Below, piece after piece: positions 1 to 5,452 of a stretch of 8,019 nt of DNA. Location: assembly GCF_938045775.1 (NCBI RefSeq), contig NZ_CALIBH010000253.1:1-8019 (forward strand). Direction: 5' to 3'. Position numbers and translations under genes: made by a program. Under the pieces are notes generated by a model. It saw only the letters and a list, made by a program, of their open reading frames with translations, was not told the origin of the DNA and searched no databases. The stretch is from an uncultured Campylobacter sp. GTDB taxonomy: Bacteria; Campylobacterota; Campylobacteria; Campylobacterales; Campylobacteraceae. How positions within the stretch are numbered: the first letter of the stretch is position 1; each line of letters begins with the position of its first letter.

Positions 1-635
1 CAAAGGGCCGCTACTGGGAGCGCGGCGAGTGGAAAGAGACCGAGCCGATGCAGATTTCGTTCAAATGGGACTATCCGAAAGTCGGCGTCAAGGACAGCTA
101 CCTGCTCTATCACGAGGAGCTTGAAAGCTTAGTAAAAAACATCAAAGGGCTGAAGCGAATCCGCTTTTTTATGACATTCGGACAGAGCTACCTAACCCAC
201 ATGAAATGCCTAGAAAACGTCGGCATGCTACGCATCGACGAGGTAGAACACAATGGCGTCAAGATCGTGCCGATCCAGTTTCTAAAAACCTTGCTACCTG
301 ATCCTGCGTCGCTAGGCCCTTGCACGAAGGGCAAAACCAACATCGGCTGCGTAATACGCGGCTTAAAAGACGGCAAAGAGCGCCAAGTCTACATCTATAA
401 CGTCTGCGACCACGAGGCTTGCTACGCCGAGACGGGCGCGCAGGCCGTGAGCTACACGACGGGCGTACCTGCGATGATCGGCTCGATGATGGTGGCAAAG
501 GGCATCTGGAGCGGCAAGGGCGTCTTTAACATGGAAAATTTCGACGCCAAGCCTTTCATGGACGAGCTAAATAAGCAGGGCTTGCCGTGGGAGATGATAG
601 AAATGAAACCGGGCGAGAGGTATGAAGTAAAATAG
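1..635 (+). CDS. Carboxyspermidine/carboxynorspermidine dehydrogenase, LYS1 family (3' part)
   Basis: This is the C-terminal 210 residues of a saccharopine-dehydrogenase-family enzyme. The frame is open to the left edge: the codons before the first ATG at 48 read KGRYWERGEWKETEP, so 48 is an internal Met and the true start lies outside the window. Visible landmarks are the FKWDYP stretch, FMTFGQSYLTHMKCLENVGM, the PCTKGKTNIGC segment and YNVCDHEACYAETGAQAVSYTTG, which I recognise from the Campylobacter homologue (Cj0172c type). In that family the cytoplasmic NADPH-dependent enzyme condenses aspartate semialdehyde with putrescine or diaminopropane, giving the carboxy-polyamine that a decarboxylase converts to spermidine or norspermidine. 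Which diamine this copy uses cannot be read from the sequence. The gene ends at TAG 633-635. The next gene starts 522 bases away, so no operon partner follows. The family assignment is firm; the exact substrate is inference. Confidence 0.88.
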   Translation, partial: KGRYWERGEWKETEPMQISFKWDYPKVGVKDSYLLYHEELESLVKNIKGLKRIRFFMTFGQSYLTHMKCLENVGMLRIDEVEHNGVKIVPIQFLKTLLPDPASLGPCTKGKTNIGCVIRGLKDGKERQVYIYNVCDHEACYAETGAQAVSYTTGVPAMIGSMMVAKGIWSGKGVFNMENFDAKPFMDELNKQGLPWEMIEMKPGERYEVK

Positions 636-646
636 TAACGCTTGTC

Positions 647-744
647 TTTTTGCCTTACTCTGCGTTGTATTTAAATTTTACTCGGTTACGTATTTCAATA
701 CGCTCCCGTCGTAAAATTTAAATCCGCCTTGATTAAGGCAAAAA
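647..744. repeat. Triple-nested perfect palindrome, 98 bases
   Basis: Three sets of perfect arms share one centre near 695. The outer pair is TTTTTGCCTTA with TAAGGCAAAAA, the middle pair ATTTAAATTTTAC with GTAAAATTTAAAT, and the inner pair CGTATT with AATACG around a two-base loop. The structure begins 12 bases after the stop codon of the polyamine gene. It could end that transcript, but no U-run directly follows a GC-rich stem in the + direction, so it is not a classic intrinsic terminator. The form is equally available to transcripts from the minus strand. Confidence 0.75.
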
Positions 745-1126
745 TACTTCACCTTATTTGGTGGGTATATTTAAATAGATTTGAAATTTTCGCTCTACGA
801 CATATTGTATGTCTAGTCTTGGGACGAAATTTACTTCTTCTATTCAGCTACGAGCATAGCGACGTAGAAAACATTTAAAATCATCTCACGATACTTCGCC
901 CTATCTTTAATCGCATTCAAATTTAATTTAGCTAAGCAGTTTACCTGCCTAGCCTACTTTTAAAAAACAAATTTCATCTCAGCTAGGCAAAAAATACTGC
1001 GCCTTATTCTGCTACGTTTAAATTCTAATTAAAATTCACTCGGTTCATGTATTTCATATACACTCTCGCCCTCAAATTTTAATTCGTCTCAATCGGGCGT
1101 GCGTCGAATGCTGCTTTAAATTTGGC

Positions 1127-1132
1127 TATAAT
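1127..1132 (+). promoter_or_regulatory. -10 box of the lipoprotein gene
   Basis: A perfect TATAAT sits in the context TTTGGCTATAATCG, with AT-rich DNA before it and no clear -35, as is usual for the Campylobacter vegetative sigma factor. Transcription should start near 1139, leaving a leader of about 19 bases that contains the ribosome site CGGAG at 1148-1152. Confidence 0.75.
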
Positions 1133-1157
1133 CGCATAAAATTTTATCGGAGTAGAT

Positions 1158-1805
1158 ATGAAACGAATTTTAAAAGCGCTGATTTTTAGCGTGGCATTTT
1201 CATTTCTCATTGTGGGTTGCGCAAGCAAAACCGCGCCCGTAGAGCTTGAAGGCAAGGAGCAAATTCGCGCGATCCAAATAGAGGCAAACCGTACGGTAAT
1301 GATCGGTGACGCTTACGACTACGAATTTAGCAGTGATTATCGCGCGACGAAAGCGGAATTTGAGCACCTAAAATCGCTCTATTCACATGCAGTGGAGGTA
1401 AATAGAATTTCGATCGCTACGGATGCATTTAATGAACCTCACGCAAGCGCGCTACTTTTTGAGCTGTGGCTTGACCGCGAGAGCCTGCCGCTAGCAGATC
1501 AGCTTGTGCTTTACAAGCATCCAAATTTTACGGGCTTTAAAGATCGCGAAATTTTACAATTTAGCTTCAAAATTTTAGGCGTTCCTACGCGCGTAAAAGA
1601 TCGCGATCGGATTCTAAAAAAATATGCGCTTGCTAAGCCGTTAAGTTTAAACGCGGTAGTATTTGTTGATAGCGGCAGGCTGAGCGAGGAAAGTATGCGT
1701 AAAAACGGTGAGACGCAAGACGCAGTTTTAACTATGTTTAGCCCCGTCTGGATGCCCATCGCTGCTGTAATGCAAAGTCTCGGCGCGCTATTTGATAACG
1801 AGTAA
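1158..1805 (+). CDS. Putative lipoprotein of unknown function
   Basis: The protein has 215 residues. A basic N-terminus (MKR, K6) and a hydrophobic stretch lead to the lipobox I18-V19-G20-C21, so cleavage before C21 and lipidation are predicted. The mature part has no domain I recognise. It has mixed charge, no further membrane span apart from a mildly hydrophobic tail (residues about 193-211), and no cysteine other than C21. Residues 42-46 read E-A-N-R-T, a full bacterial N-glycosylation sequon D/E-X-N-X-S/T near the mature N-terminus, which fits a substrate of a PglB enzyme such as the one encoded downstream. The start is supported by CGGAG at 1148-1152 and the TATAAT at 1127-1132. The gene appears monocistronic, with gene-free spacers on both sides. 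Function is unknown; membrane anchoring is a confident prediction, glycosylation only inference. Confidence 0.85.
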   Translation: MKRILKALIFSVAFSFLIVGCASKTAPVELEGKEQIRAIQIEANRTVMIGDAYDYEFSSDYRATKAEFEHLKSLYSHAVEVNRISIATDAFNEPHASALLFELWLDRESLPLADQLVLYKHPNFTGFKDREILQFSFKILGVPTRVKDRDRILKKYALAKPLSLNAVVFVDSGRLSEESMRKNGETQDAVLTMFSPVWMPIAAVMQSLGALFDNE

Positions 1806-1852
1806 ATTCTGCCAGTAAAAATTTCGATGCTCGCTTGCTCTTACGTTGCAAT

Positions 1853-1957
1853 ATGAGGGCTGCGTTTTGGGCGGGTACACCGCGAGTGATGTCTTAGATC
1901 ATAGCTCTGTTTGTTTGGCTAAGCGCGCTTGCTGCGTATTTAATAAGTAAATTTTAA
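1853..1957 (+). pseudogene. Possible remnant of a tiny membrane protein, interrupted by TAG
   Basis: From ATG 1853 the frame reads MRAAFWAGTPRVMS, meets TAG at 1895-1897, and continues in the same frame as IIALFVWLSALAAYLISKF to TAA at 1955-1957. The second half is a convincing single membrane span with a basic end. No Shine-Dalgarno motif precedes the ATG and no start codon follows the TAG. It may be the decayed end of a short membrane-protein gene or simply chance; I recognise no family. Confidence 0.2.
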
Positions 1958-1995
1958 ATCGCGGCGAAATTTTATAATTTGCCGTCGCTTTCGGC

Positions 1996-2010
1996 TCTGT
2001 TTTAAACAGA
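1996..2010. promoter_or_regulatory. 15-base palindrome upstream of the secreted-protein promoter
   Basis: TCTGTTTTAAACAGA has perfect 7-base arms around one central T. It lies about 64 bases before the -10 box at 2074-2079, a plausible place for an activator or distal operator. I cannot assign it to a known regulator, and AT-rich palindromes are frequent in this window. Confidence 0.3.
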
Positions 2011-2070
2011 CGGGTGGTTTCTTAAATTTAAACTCTAGCTAAATTTAGACCGAAATTTTTAAGTAAACTT

Positions 2071-2079
2071 TGCTATAAT
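2071..2079 (+). promoter_or_regulatory. Extended -10 promoter of the small secreted protein gene
   Basis: TGCTATAAT is a perfect -10 hexamer (2074-2079) with the extended TG. The start point should be near 2086. The same nine bases occur before pglB at 2889-2897. Confidence 0.78.
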
Positions 2080-2111
2080 CGCCGAAATTTTGAAAAAACC
2101 GAGGAGAAAAT

Positions 2112-2486
2112 ATGAAACTAATTTACGCCGCTTGCGTGCTAGCCGCTTTTGCTTCGGCTCAGACCGAAACTGTGCAGGTGCCGGACTTTGCTAAAAGCTC
2201 GATGAAGACGCATGAGCAGGCCGAGGAAAAACTAATCGCAAATGCCCTAAAAGGCGATCTAAGCCAGATCGCAAGCGATCTAAAGATCGATAAAACGCTA
2301 AAGGGCGGCGAGTCGCTTGTTATTAACGGCGCGCATTACAGGACGATCGAGGGCGACAGCACGCAGTGGAAAGAGGGCGATGCCGTGCGCCTGCTAAGCG
2401 GCAATAAGGACGGCAGATGCCTAAGCTCGATCATGCTTAATCTGCGAACGAAAACCGTCTGTAAATTTATGTGCGACGCGTATTAG
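2112..2486 (+). CDS. Small secreted protein with C-terminal cysteines, unknown function
   Basis: This 124-residue protein begins with a signal peptide (MKLIYAACVLAAFASA) ending in an A-x-A motif with likely cleavage before Q17, so the mature product of about 108 residues should be periplasmic or secreted. The middle is hydrophilic and lysine/aspartate-rich (residues about 27-65). The last 25 residues contain C103, C117 and C121, while C8 is lost with the signal. Three mature cysteines leave one unpaired after any single disulphide, or could bind a metal or heme-like ligand; no CXXCH is present. The start is supported by GGAG at 2103-2106 and by the TGCTATAAT promoter. There is no N-glycosylation sequon. 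I recognise no family. Codon use is GC-rich (AAG GGC GGC GAG) like the flanking core genes, so it looks resident. Confidence 0.82.
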   Translation: MKLIYAACVLAAFASAQTETVQVPDFAKSSMKTHEQAEEKLIANALKGDLSQIASDLKIDKTLKGGESLVINGAHYRTIEGDSTQWKEGDAVRLLSGNKDGRCLSSIMLNLRTKTVCKFMCDAY

Positions 2487-2589
2487 GCGAGAATTTCGTC
2501 TAAACCATAAAAATCCACCGGCTCGGCGTAGGTTTCTTGCAACGACCGGTTGTTTCTGCTATTTAGCCATAGCATAGATCGCTAAATAT

Positions 2590-2757
2590 ATGCCTATGAA
2601 TAAAACATTGTTATATATTTTTTTAAAAGCGTTCGTTATGTTTATTGTCCTATATTTGTTTATTCCGCACCCAGAAGATGGAATTTATAATATGCTAGAT
2701 ATACGCATGTTTATTGGCTTGGTGTTGTTTTGTATCTGCCTTATATTGGATATTTAG
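2590..2757 (+). CDS. Possible small two-span membrane protein, 55 aa
   Basis: The frame runs from ATG 2590 (alternative ATG 2596) to TAG 2755-2757. It encodes a basic start (MPMNK), a first span at residues about 7-25 (LLYIFLKAFVMFIVLYLFI), an acidic loop PHPEDGIYNMLDIR, and a second span at about 40-54 (MFIGLVLFCICLILD). By the positive-inside rule the loop should face the periplasm. Against it, no Shine-Dalgarno sequence precedes either ATG and no good -10 box is visible, and AT-rich DNA encodes hydrophobic residues by chance. For it, two well-spaced spans with a polar hinge and no interruption are more than expected from random spacer. No family is recognised. It lies 260 bases before pglB on the same strand, outside that gene's promoter. 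Confidence 0.4.
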   Translation: MPMNKTLLYIFLKAFVMFIVLYLFIPHPEDGIYNMLDIRMFIGLVLFCICLILDI

Positions 2758-2888
2758 TTTAAATCTTAATCTCTATCTTTACGTATCGTATTTTTTGATG
2801 GTCGCCAAAATTGCATATCACAAATTTAAATTCTAAACGGCTTAACTTGAGTTGCTTTTAAAATTTTGCTTTTAATATCGATAAATTC

Positions 2889-2897
2889 TGCTATAAT
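2889..2897 (+). promoter_or_regulatory. Extended -10 promoter of pglB
   Basis: TGCTATAAT with hexamer 2892-2897 predicts a start near 2904. If translation begins at 3017, the leader is about 113 bases, long compared with about 20-30 for the other genes here. Confidence 0.75.
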
Positions 2898-3016
2898 AAA
2901 CGCAAATTAAACAATGTCGTTAAAGACGTAACGCAGGCGTGATAAAGCGAGTAAAATTTGTAGAGGCAAATTTAACCCTACCGCTCGGTATTTCAAATGG
3001 CAAATCAAGGAAAAAG

Positions 3017-5197
3017 ATGCAAAAATTTAAAATTACAAACGGCGAATGCTCACGTATGGATATTTTTCTGATCATGACGCTGGTTTATATATTCGGCGTG
3101 GCGTGCAGGTTTTTTTGGATATATTGGGCTAGTGGGATTGAGCAGTTTTCTTTTGACGGCGAGCTCATCATGACCACAAATGACGCCTTTGCGAACGCCG
3201 AGGGTGCGCGCGATATGATAGCAGGCTTTCACCAGCAGGGCGATCTTAGCCCGTACGGCGCGTCGATCCCAACTCTGGCATTTTTACTTAGCAAAATTTT
3301 ACCCGTCAGCCTAAATAGCATTACGATCTATATGAGCGTGTTTTTGGCGCCGCTGGTGGCCGTGCCGATTATTTTGATAGCAAGAGAATATAAGATCCTA
3401 GGCGCAGGCATCATCGCGACGCTACTTGCCACCATATTGCCGGGGTATTATGTCAGAACTTTGGGCGGGTATTTCGATAGCGATATGCTAAATGTTACTC
3501 TGCCGCTGCTAACGCTATGGGCTTTGATTAGGCTAATAGGGCGAAGCGAGCAGAGCAGCTTTGCTTTGCCCGCCGTCTTTATGGTACTTTATAGCTGGTG
3601 GTATCCTAGCTCGTATTCGTTAAATTTAGCGATAATGGGCATCTTTTTATTTTACACTTTGATATTTGATAGACGAAATGAGGCAAATTACAAAGTGATT
3701 ATTCTTATGGTTGCAGCGATCATAAAATTTGACGCGTATTACGAAGGCGAGACAATAATTGTAAATTATATTTTATTATTCAAAATCGCACTCATTGCGT
3801 TTTTATATTTTTTAATGATTAAAATTCCAAGTCATAAAAGTAAAAAGGCTCTTTGGATTTTGGGTGTGATCGTCGCAATTATGTTTATCATATTCGGTGG
3901 GCTCGTACCTATAATAACAGAAATTAATGTATATATTTTAAAGAATGCTGGCAAGGGAGATATTTTTCATTTTTATGGTGTTAGAAATACGGTTAACGAG
4001 GTTGCCAATGCTAATTTCATGAAATTTGTGCTTGAATCTAGTGGGCATCTATTTATATTTATATGCGCTGTAGGAGGGCTAGCTCTATTGCTGATAAAAT
4101 TCCGTTCGTTTATCTTAACCTTGCCAATGATAACGCTTGGGGCTTTAGCGCTTTTCGGCGGAACTCGCTTTACAATGTACGCTACGCCGATGATAGCGCT
4201 TGGATTTGCTTATTTTATATATTTCACGCTGAATTATTTTGAAATACGCACCTGGCTTAGAAGTACTTTGTTAGCTATTTTAACTTGTTTAGCGATAATG
4301 CCTAGCATAGATTTTATTTATAAATTCCGAGTTGCACCTACGCTTACGAAAGACTCCATAATGCCTCTTGCAGAGCTAAAAAATAAGGCTAGCAGGGAGG
4401 ATTATGTGCTATCGTGGTGGGATTACGGATATTTAATCAGATATTACTCCGATGTAAAAGTAGTAGCTGATCCCGGAGGTAGACAGGCAGGAGAATACAC
4501 TTTTATGAGTGCGTTTTCCTTTAATAAAGATGAGGTAAGCTCTGCTAATATGGCAAGGCTTAATGTCGAATATATACAAAAGTCGCAAGATAAAAAATTT
4601 GATCCTAAACTGGAAGATAAATTTAAACTAAATCTATATCAAATTCAAAAAGATTATGGCGAAGCCGATATCAATAAATTCCTAAGTTCTTTAAGCGATA
4701 AGAATTTCAAGCTTCCGCAGAAAACTAGGGATATATATTATTATTTCGTACCGCACATGATAGATATATTGCCCAATATTTTAAAATTTTCTACTGTAGA
4801 TATAGCGACTGGTAAAGAGTCTTGGACGCCATTTATTCATGTGGGTTATGATATTAGAATGGGTAAAGATGGAGAGAGCATCATAATAAATGATGAATGT
4901 ACGCTGCCTAGCGTCGATCCTGAATACCTAATCTATGACGGAAAAAGAATGTCTATTAATTCATATTATCAAGTGGGCGAAGCAAACGGTAAACTCGTCA
5001 AATTATCTAAGCAGATAGATAAAAATTCCAATCTTTACGTGATATTTTTACCGGATTACCAAAGAATTTTAATCTTAGATAAAAAGGTCTTTGAATCAGC
5101 CTTCATCCAACTTTTTGTATTGGAAAACTATGATAAAGATCTATTTGAGCCCATCTATTTAAGTAATTCTGCGCGGATTTACAAGTTATTAAGATAA
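3017..5197 (+). CDS. pglB: PglB/STT3-type oligosaccharyltransferase
   Basis: This inner-membrane enzyme transfers a lipid-linked glycan to asparagine in D/E-X-N-X-S/T sequons on the periplasmic side. The 726-residue product is close to the 713 of C. jejuni PglB. An N-terminal multi-span membrane part reaches residue about 431, followed by a periplasmic domain. Catalytic landmarks are present: D56 (TTNDAF), R147, D154-S-D156 (GYFDSDM), E328 in TVNE on external loop 5, R384 (GGTRF, the residue that in C. lari reads the -2 acidic position), W467-W-D-Y-G471, and an M581-I-D-I584 MxxI motif. Oddities against the jejuni sequence as I recall it are L473 instead of Pro just after WWDYGY, and one extra residue in DPGGRQAG (485-492). 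The start at 3017 is chosen for AAGGA at 3007-3011; an in-frame GTG at 2939 would add 26 residues but has only AGG abutting it. GC falls from about 50% to about 31% near 3600. No glycan-assembly genes adjoin it. Confidence 0.93.
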   Translation: MQKFKITNGECSRMDIFLIMTLVYIFGVACRFFWIYWASGIEQFSFDGELIMTTNDAFANAEGARDMIAGFHQQGDLSPYGASIPTLAFLLSKILPVSLNSITIYMSVFLAPLVAVPIILIAREYKILGAGIIATLLATILPGYYVRTLGGYFDSDMLNVTLPLLTLWALIRLIGRSEQSSFALPAVFMVLYSWWYPSSYSLNLAIMGIFLFYTLIFDRRNEANYKVIILMVAAIIKFDAYYEGETIIVNYILLFKIALIAFLYFLMIKIPSHKSKKALWILGVIVAIMFIIFGGLVPIITEINVYILKNAGKGDIFHFYGVRNTVNEVANANFMKFVLESSGHLFIFICAVGGLALLLIKFRSFILTLPMITLGALALFGGTRFTMYATPMIALGFAYFIYFTLNYFEIRTWLRSTLLAILTCLAIMPSIDFIYKFRVAPTLTKDSIMPLAELKNKASREDYVLSWWDYGYLIRYYSDVKVVADPGGRQAGEYTFMSAFSFNKDEVSSANMARLNVEYIQKSQDKKFDPKLEDKFKLNLYQIQKDYGEADINKFLSSLSDKNFKLPQKTRDIYYYFVPHMIDILPNILKFSTVDIATGKESWTPFIHVGYDIRMGKDGESIIINDECTLPSVDPEYLIYDGKRMSINSYYQVGEANGKLVKLSKQIDKNSNLYVIFLPDYQRILILDKKVFESAFIQLFVLENYDKDLFEPIYLSNSARIYKLLR

Positions 5198-5452
5198 ATT
5201 TATATTCAGAGGAATATTGCGTAAATTCTTATTGCATTATGCTTTTACAAAGCGTATGTTACTAAGCGATAAAATTTATAATGCAAGTTATATGCTTAGA
5301 TTTAGAATTTATACTGGCTATAAATAAATTACAAAAATACTTTAAAATTTTGTCACTAAAAATCGTAAATGTTATGTATTTACTTTAAATTTAGCCTAGG
5401 TTTCGAAGCGTGTCGCTATCATTAAGATGAAATTTCACCAAAAGGAGTAAAT
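5198..5452. other. Spacer between pglB and the outer-membrane protein gene
   Basis: There is no gene in this AT-rich stretch. It holds a hairpin ATATTC/GAATAT (5204-5219) just after the pglB stop, a 9-bp inverted repeat TTGCATTAT/ATAATGCAA (5232-5240/5278-5286) enclosing a small hairpin GCTTT/AAAGC (5241-5253), and the next gene's promoter. The hairpins may end pglB transcription, but none is followed by a proper T-run. Confidence 0.5.
5417..5422 (+). promoter_or_regulatory. -10 box of the outer-membrane protein gene
   Basis: TATCAT in the context TGTCGCTATCATTA matches five of six consensus bases. It predicts a start near 5429 and a short leader ending in the strong ribosome site AAAGGAG at 5441-5447. 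Confidence 0.6.

Larger units (their letters stand above)
636..1157. repeat. Gene-free spacer with an array of degenerate nested palindromes
   Basis: No credible reading frame is present on either strand; the longest minus-strand frames I traced are about 10-15 codons. The spacer instead holds at least five inverted repeats. The first is nested: arms 647-657/734-744 (11 bp, perfect), 669-681/711-723 (13 bp, perfect) and 689-694/697-702 (6 bp). The second has arms 784-792/825-832 (8 bp with one bulged T) around 799-804/808-813 (6 bp). Others are 848-852/863-867, 931-939/945-953, and 1027-1036/1075-1084 (10 bp, perfect) around 1048-1052/1058-1062. The units at 681-733 and 1039-1094 are recognisably related in sequence, both starting CTCGGTT and sharing GTATTTCA. 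This resembles a REP- or MITE-like intergenic repeat family. No transposase or clear target duplication is visible. Confidence 0.7.
1806..2111. other. Spacer between lipoprotein and small secreted protein genes
   Basis: These 306 bases hold no intact gene that I would call. They contain a stop-interrupted hydrophobic mini-frame at 1853-1957, a 15-base palindrome at 1996-2010, a 10-base palindrome CTAAATTTAG near 2039-2048, and the promoter of the next gene at 2071-2079. Confidence 0.6.
2487..2938. other. Spacer upstream of pglB
   Basis: These 452 bases are AT-rich compared with the preceding gene. They hold the 55-codon hydrophobic frame at 2590-2757 and the pglB promoter at 2889-2897. A weak inverted repeat ACCGG/CCGGT (2517-2521/2546-2550) follows the secreted-protein gene, but its loop is too long for a confident terminator. 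Confidence 0.55.

Noticed and set aside
188..498. Two open frames on the minus strand (188-376 and 259-498)
   Set aside because: They lie antisense to a well-supported enzyme gene, and their products are arginine/serine/proline-rich low-complexity sequence typical of reading GC-rich codons backwards.
636..1157. CRISPR array in the repeat-rich spacer
   Set aside because: The repeats are palindromic, diverged and irregularly spaced, with no constant direct repeat, no regular spacers and no cas genes.
1511..1759. Minus-strand open frame within the lipoprotein gene
   Set aside because: It is fully antisense to a gene with promoter, ribosome site and lipobox, and has no ribosome site or family likeness of its own.
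2517..2550. ACCGG/CCGGT as terminator of the small secreted protein gene
   Set aside because: The stem is only five pairs with a loop of 24 bases and no T-run follows.
2939..3016. GTG at 2939 as the pglB start
   Set aside because: AGG lies directly against the GTG, too close to act as a ribosome site, while ATG 3017 has AAGGA at normal spacing and gives a length near that of known PglB.
3050..3232. Minus-strand open frame over the start of pglB
   Set aside because: It is antisense to conserved PglB residues and has no signals of its own.
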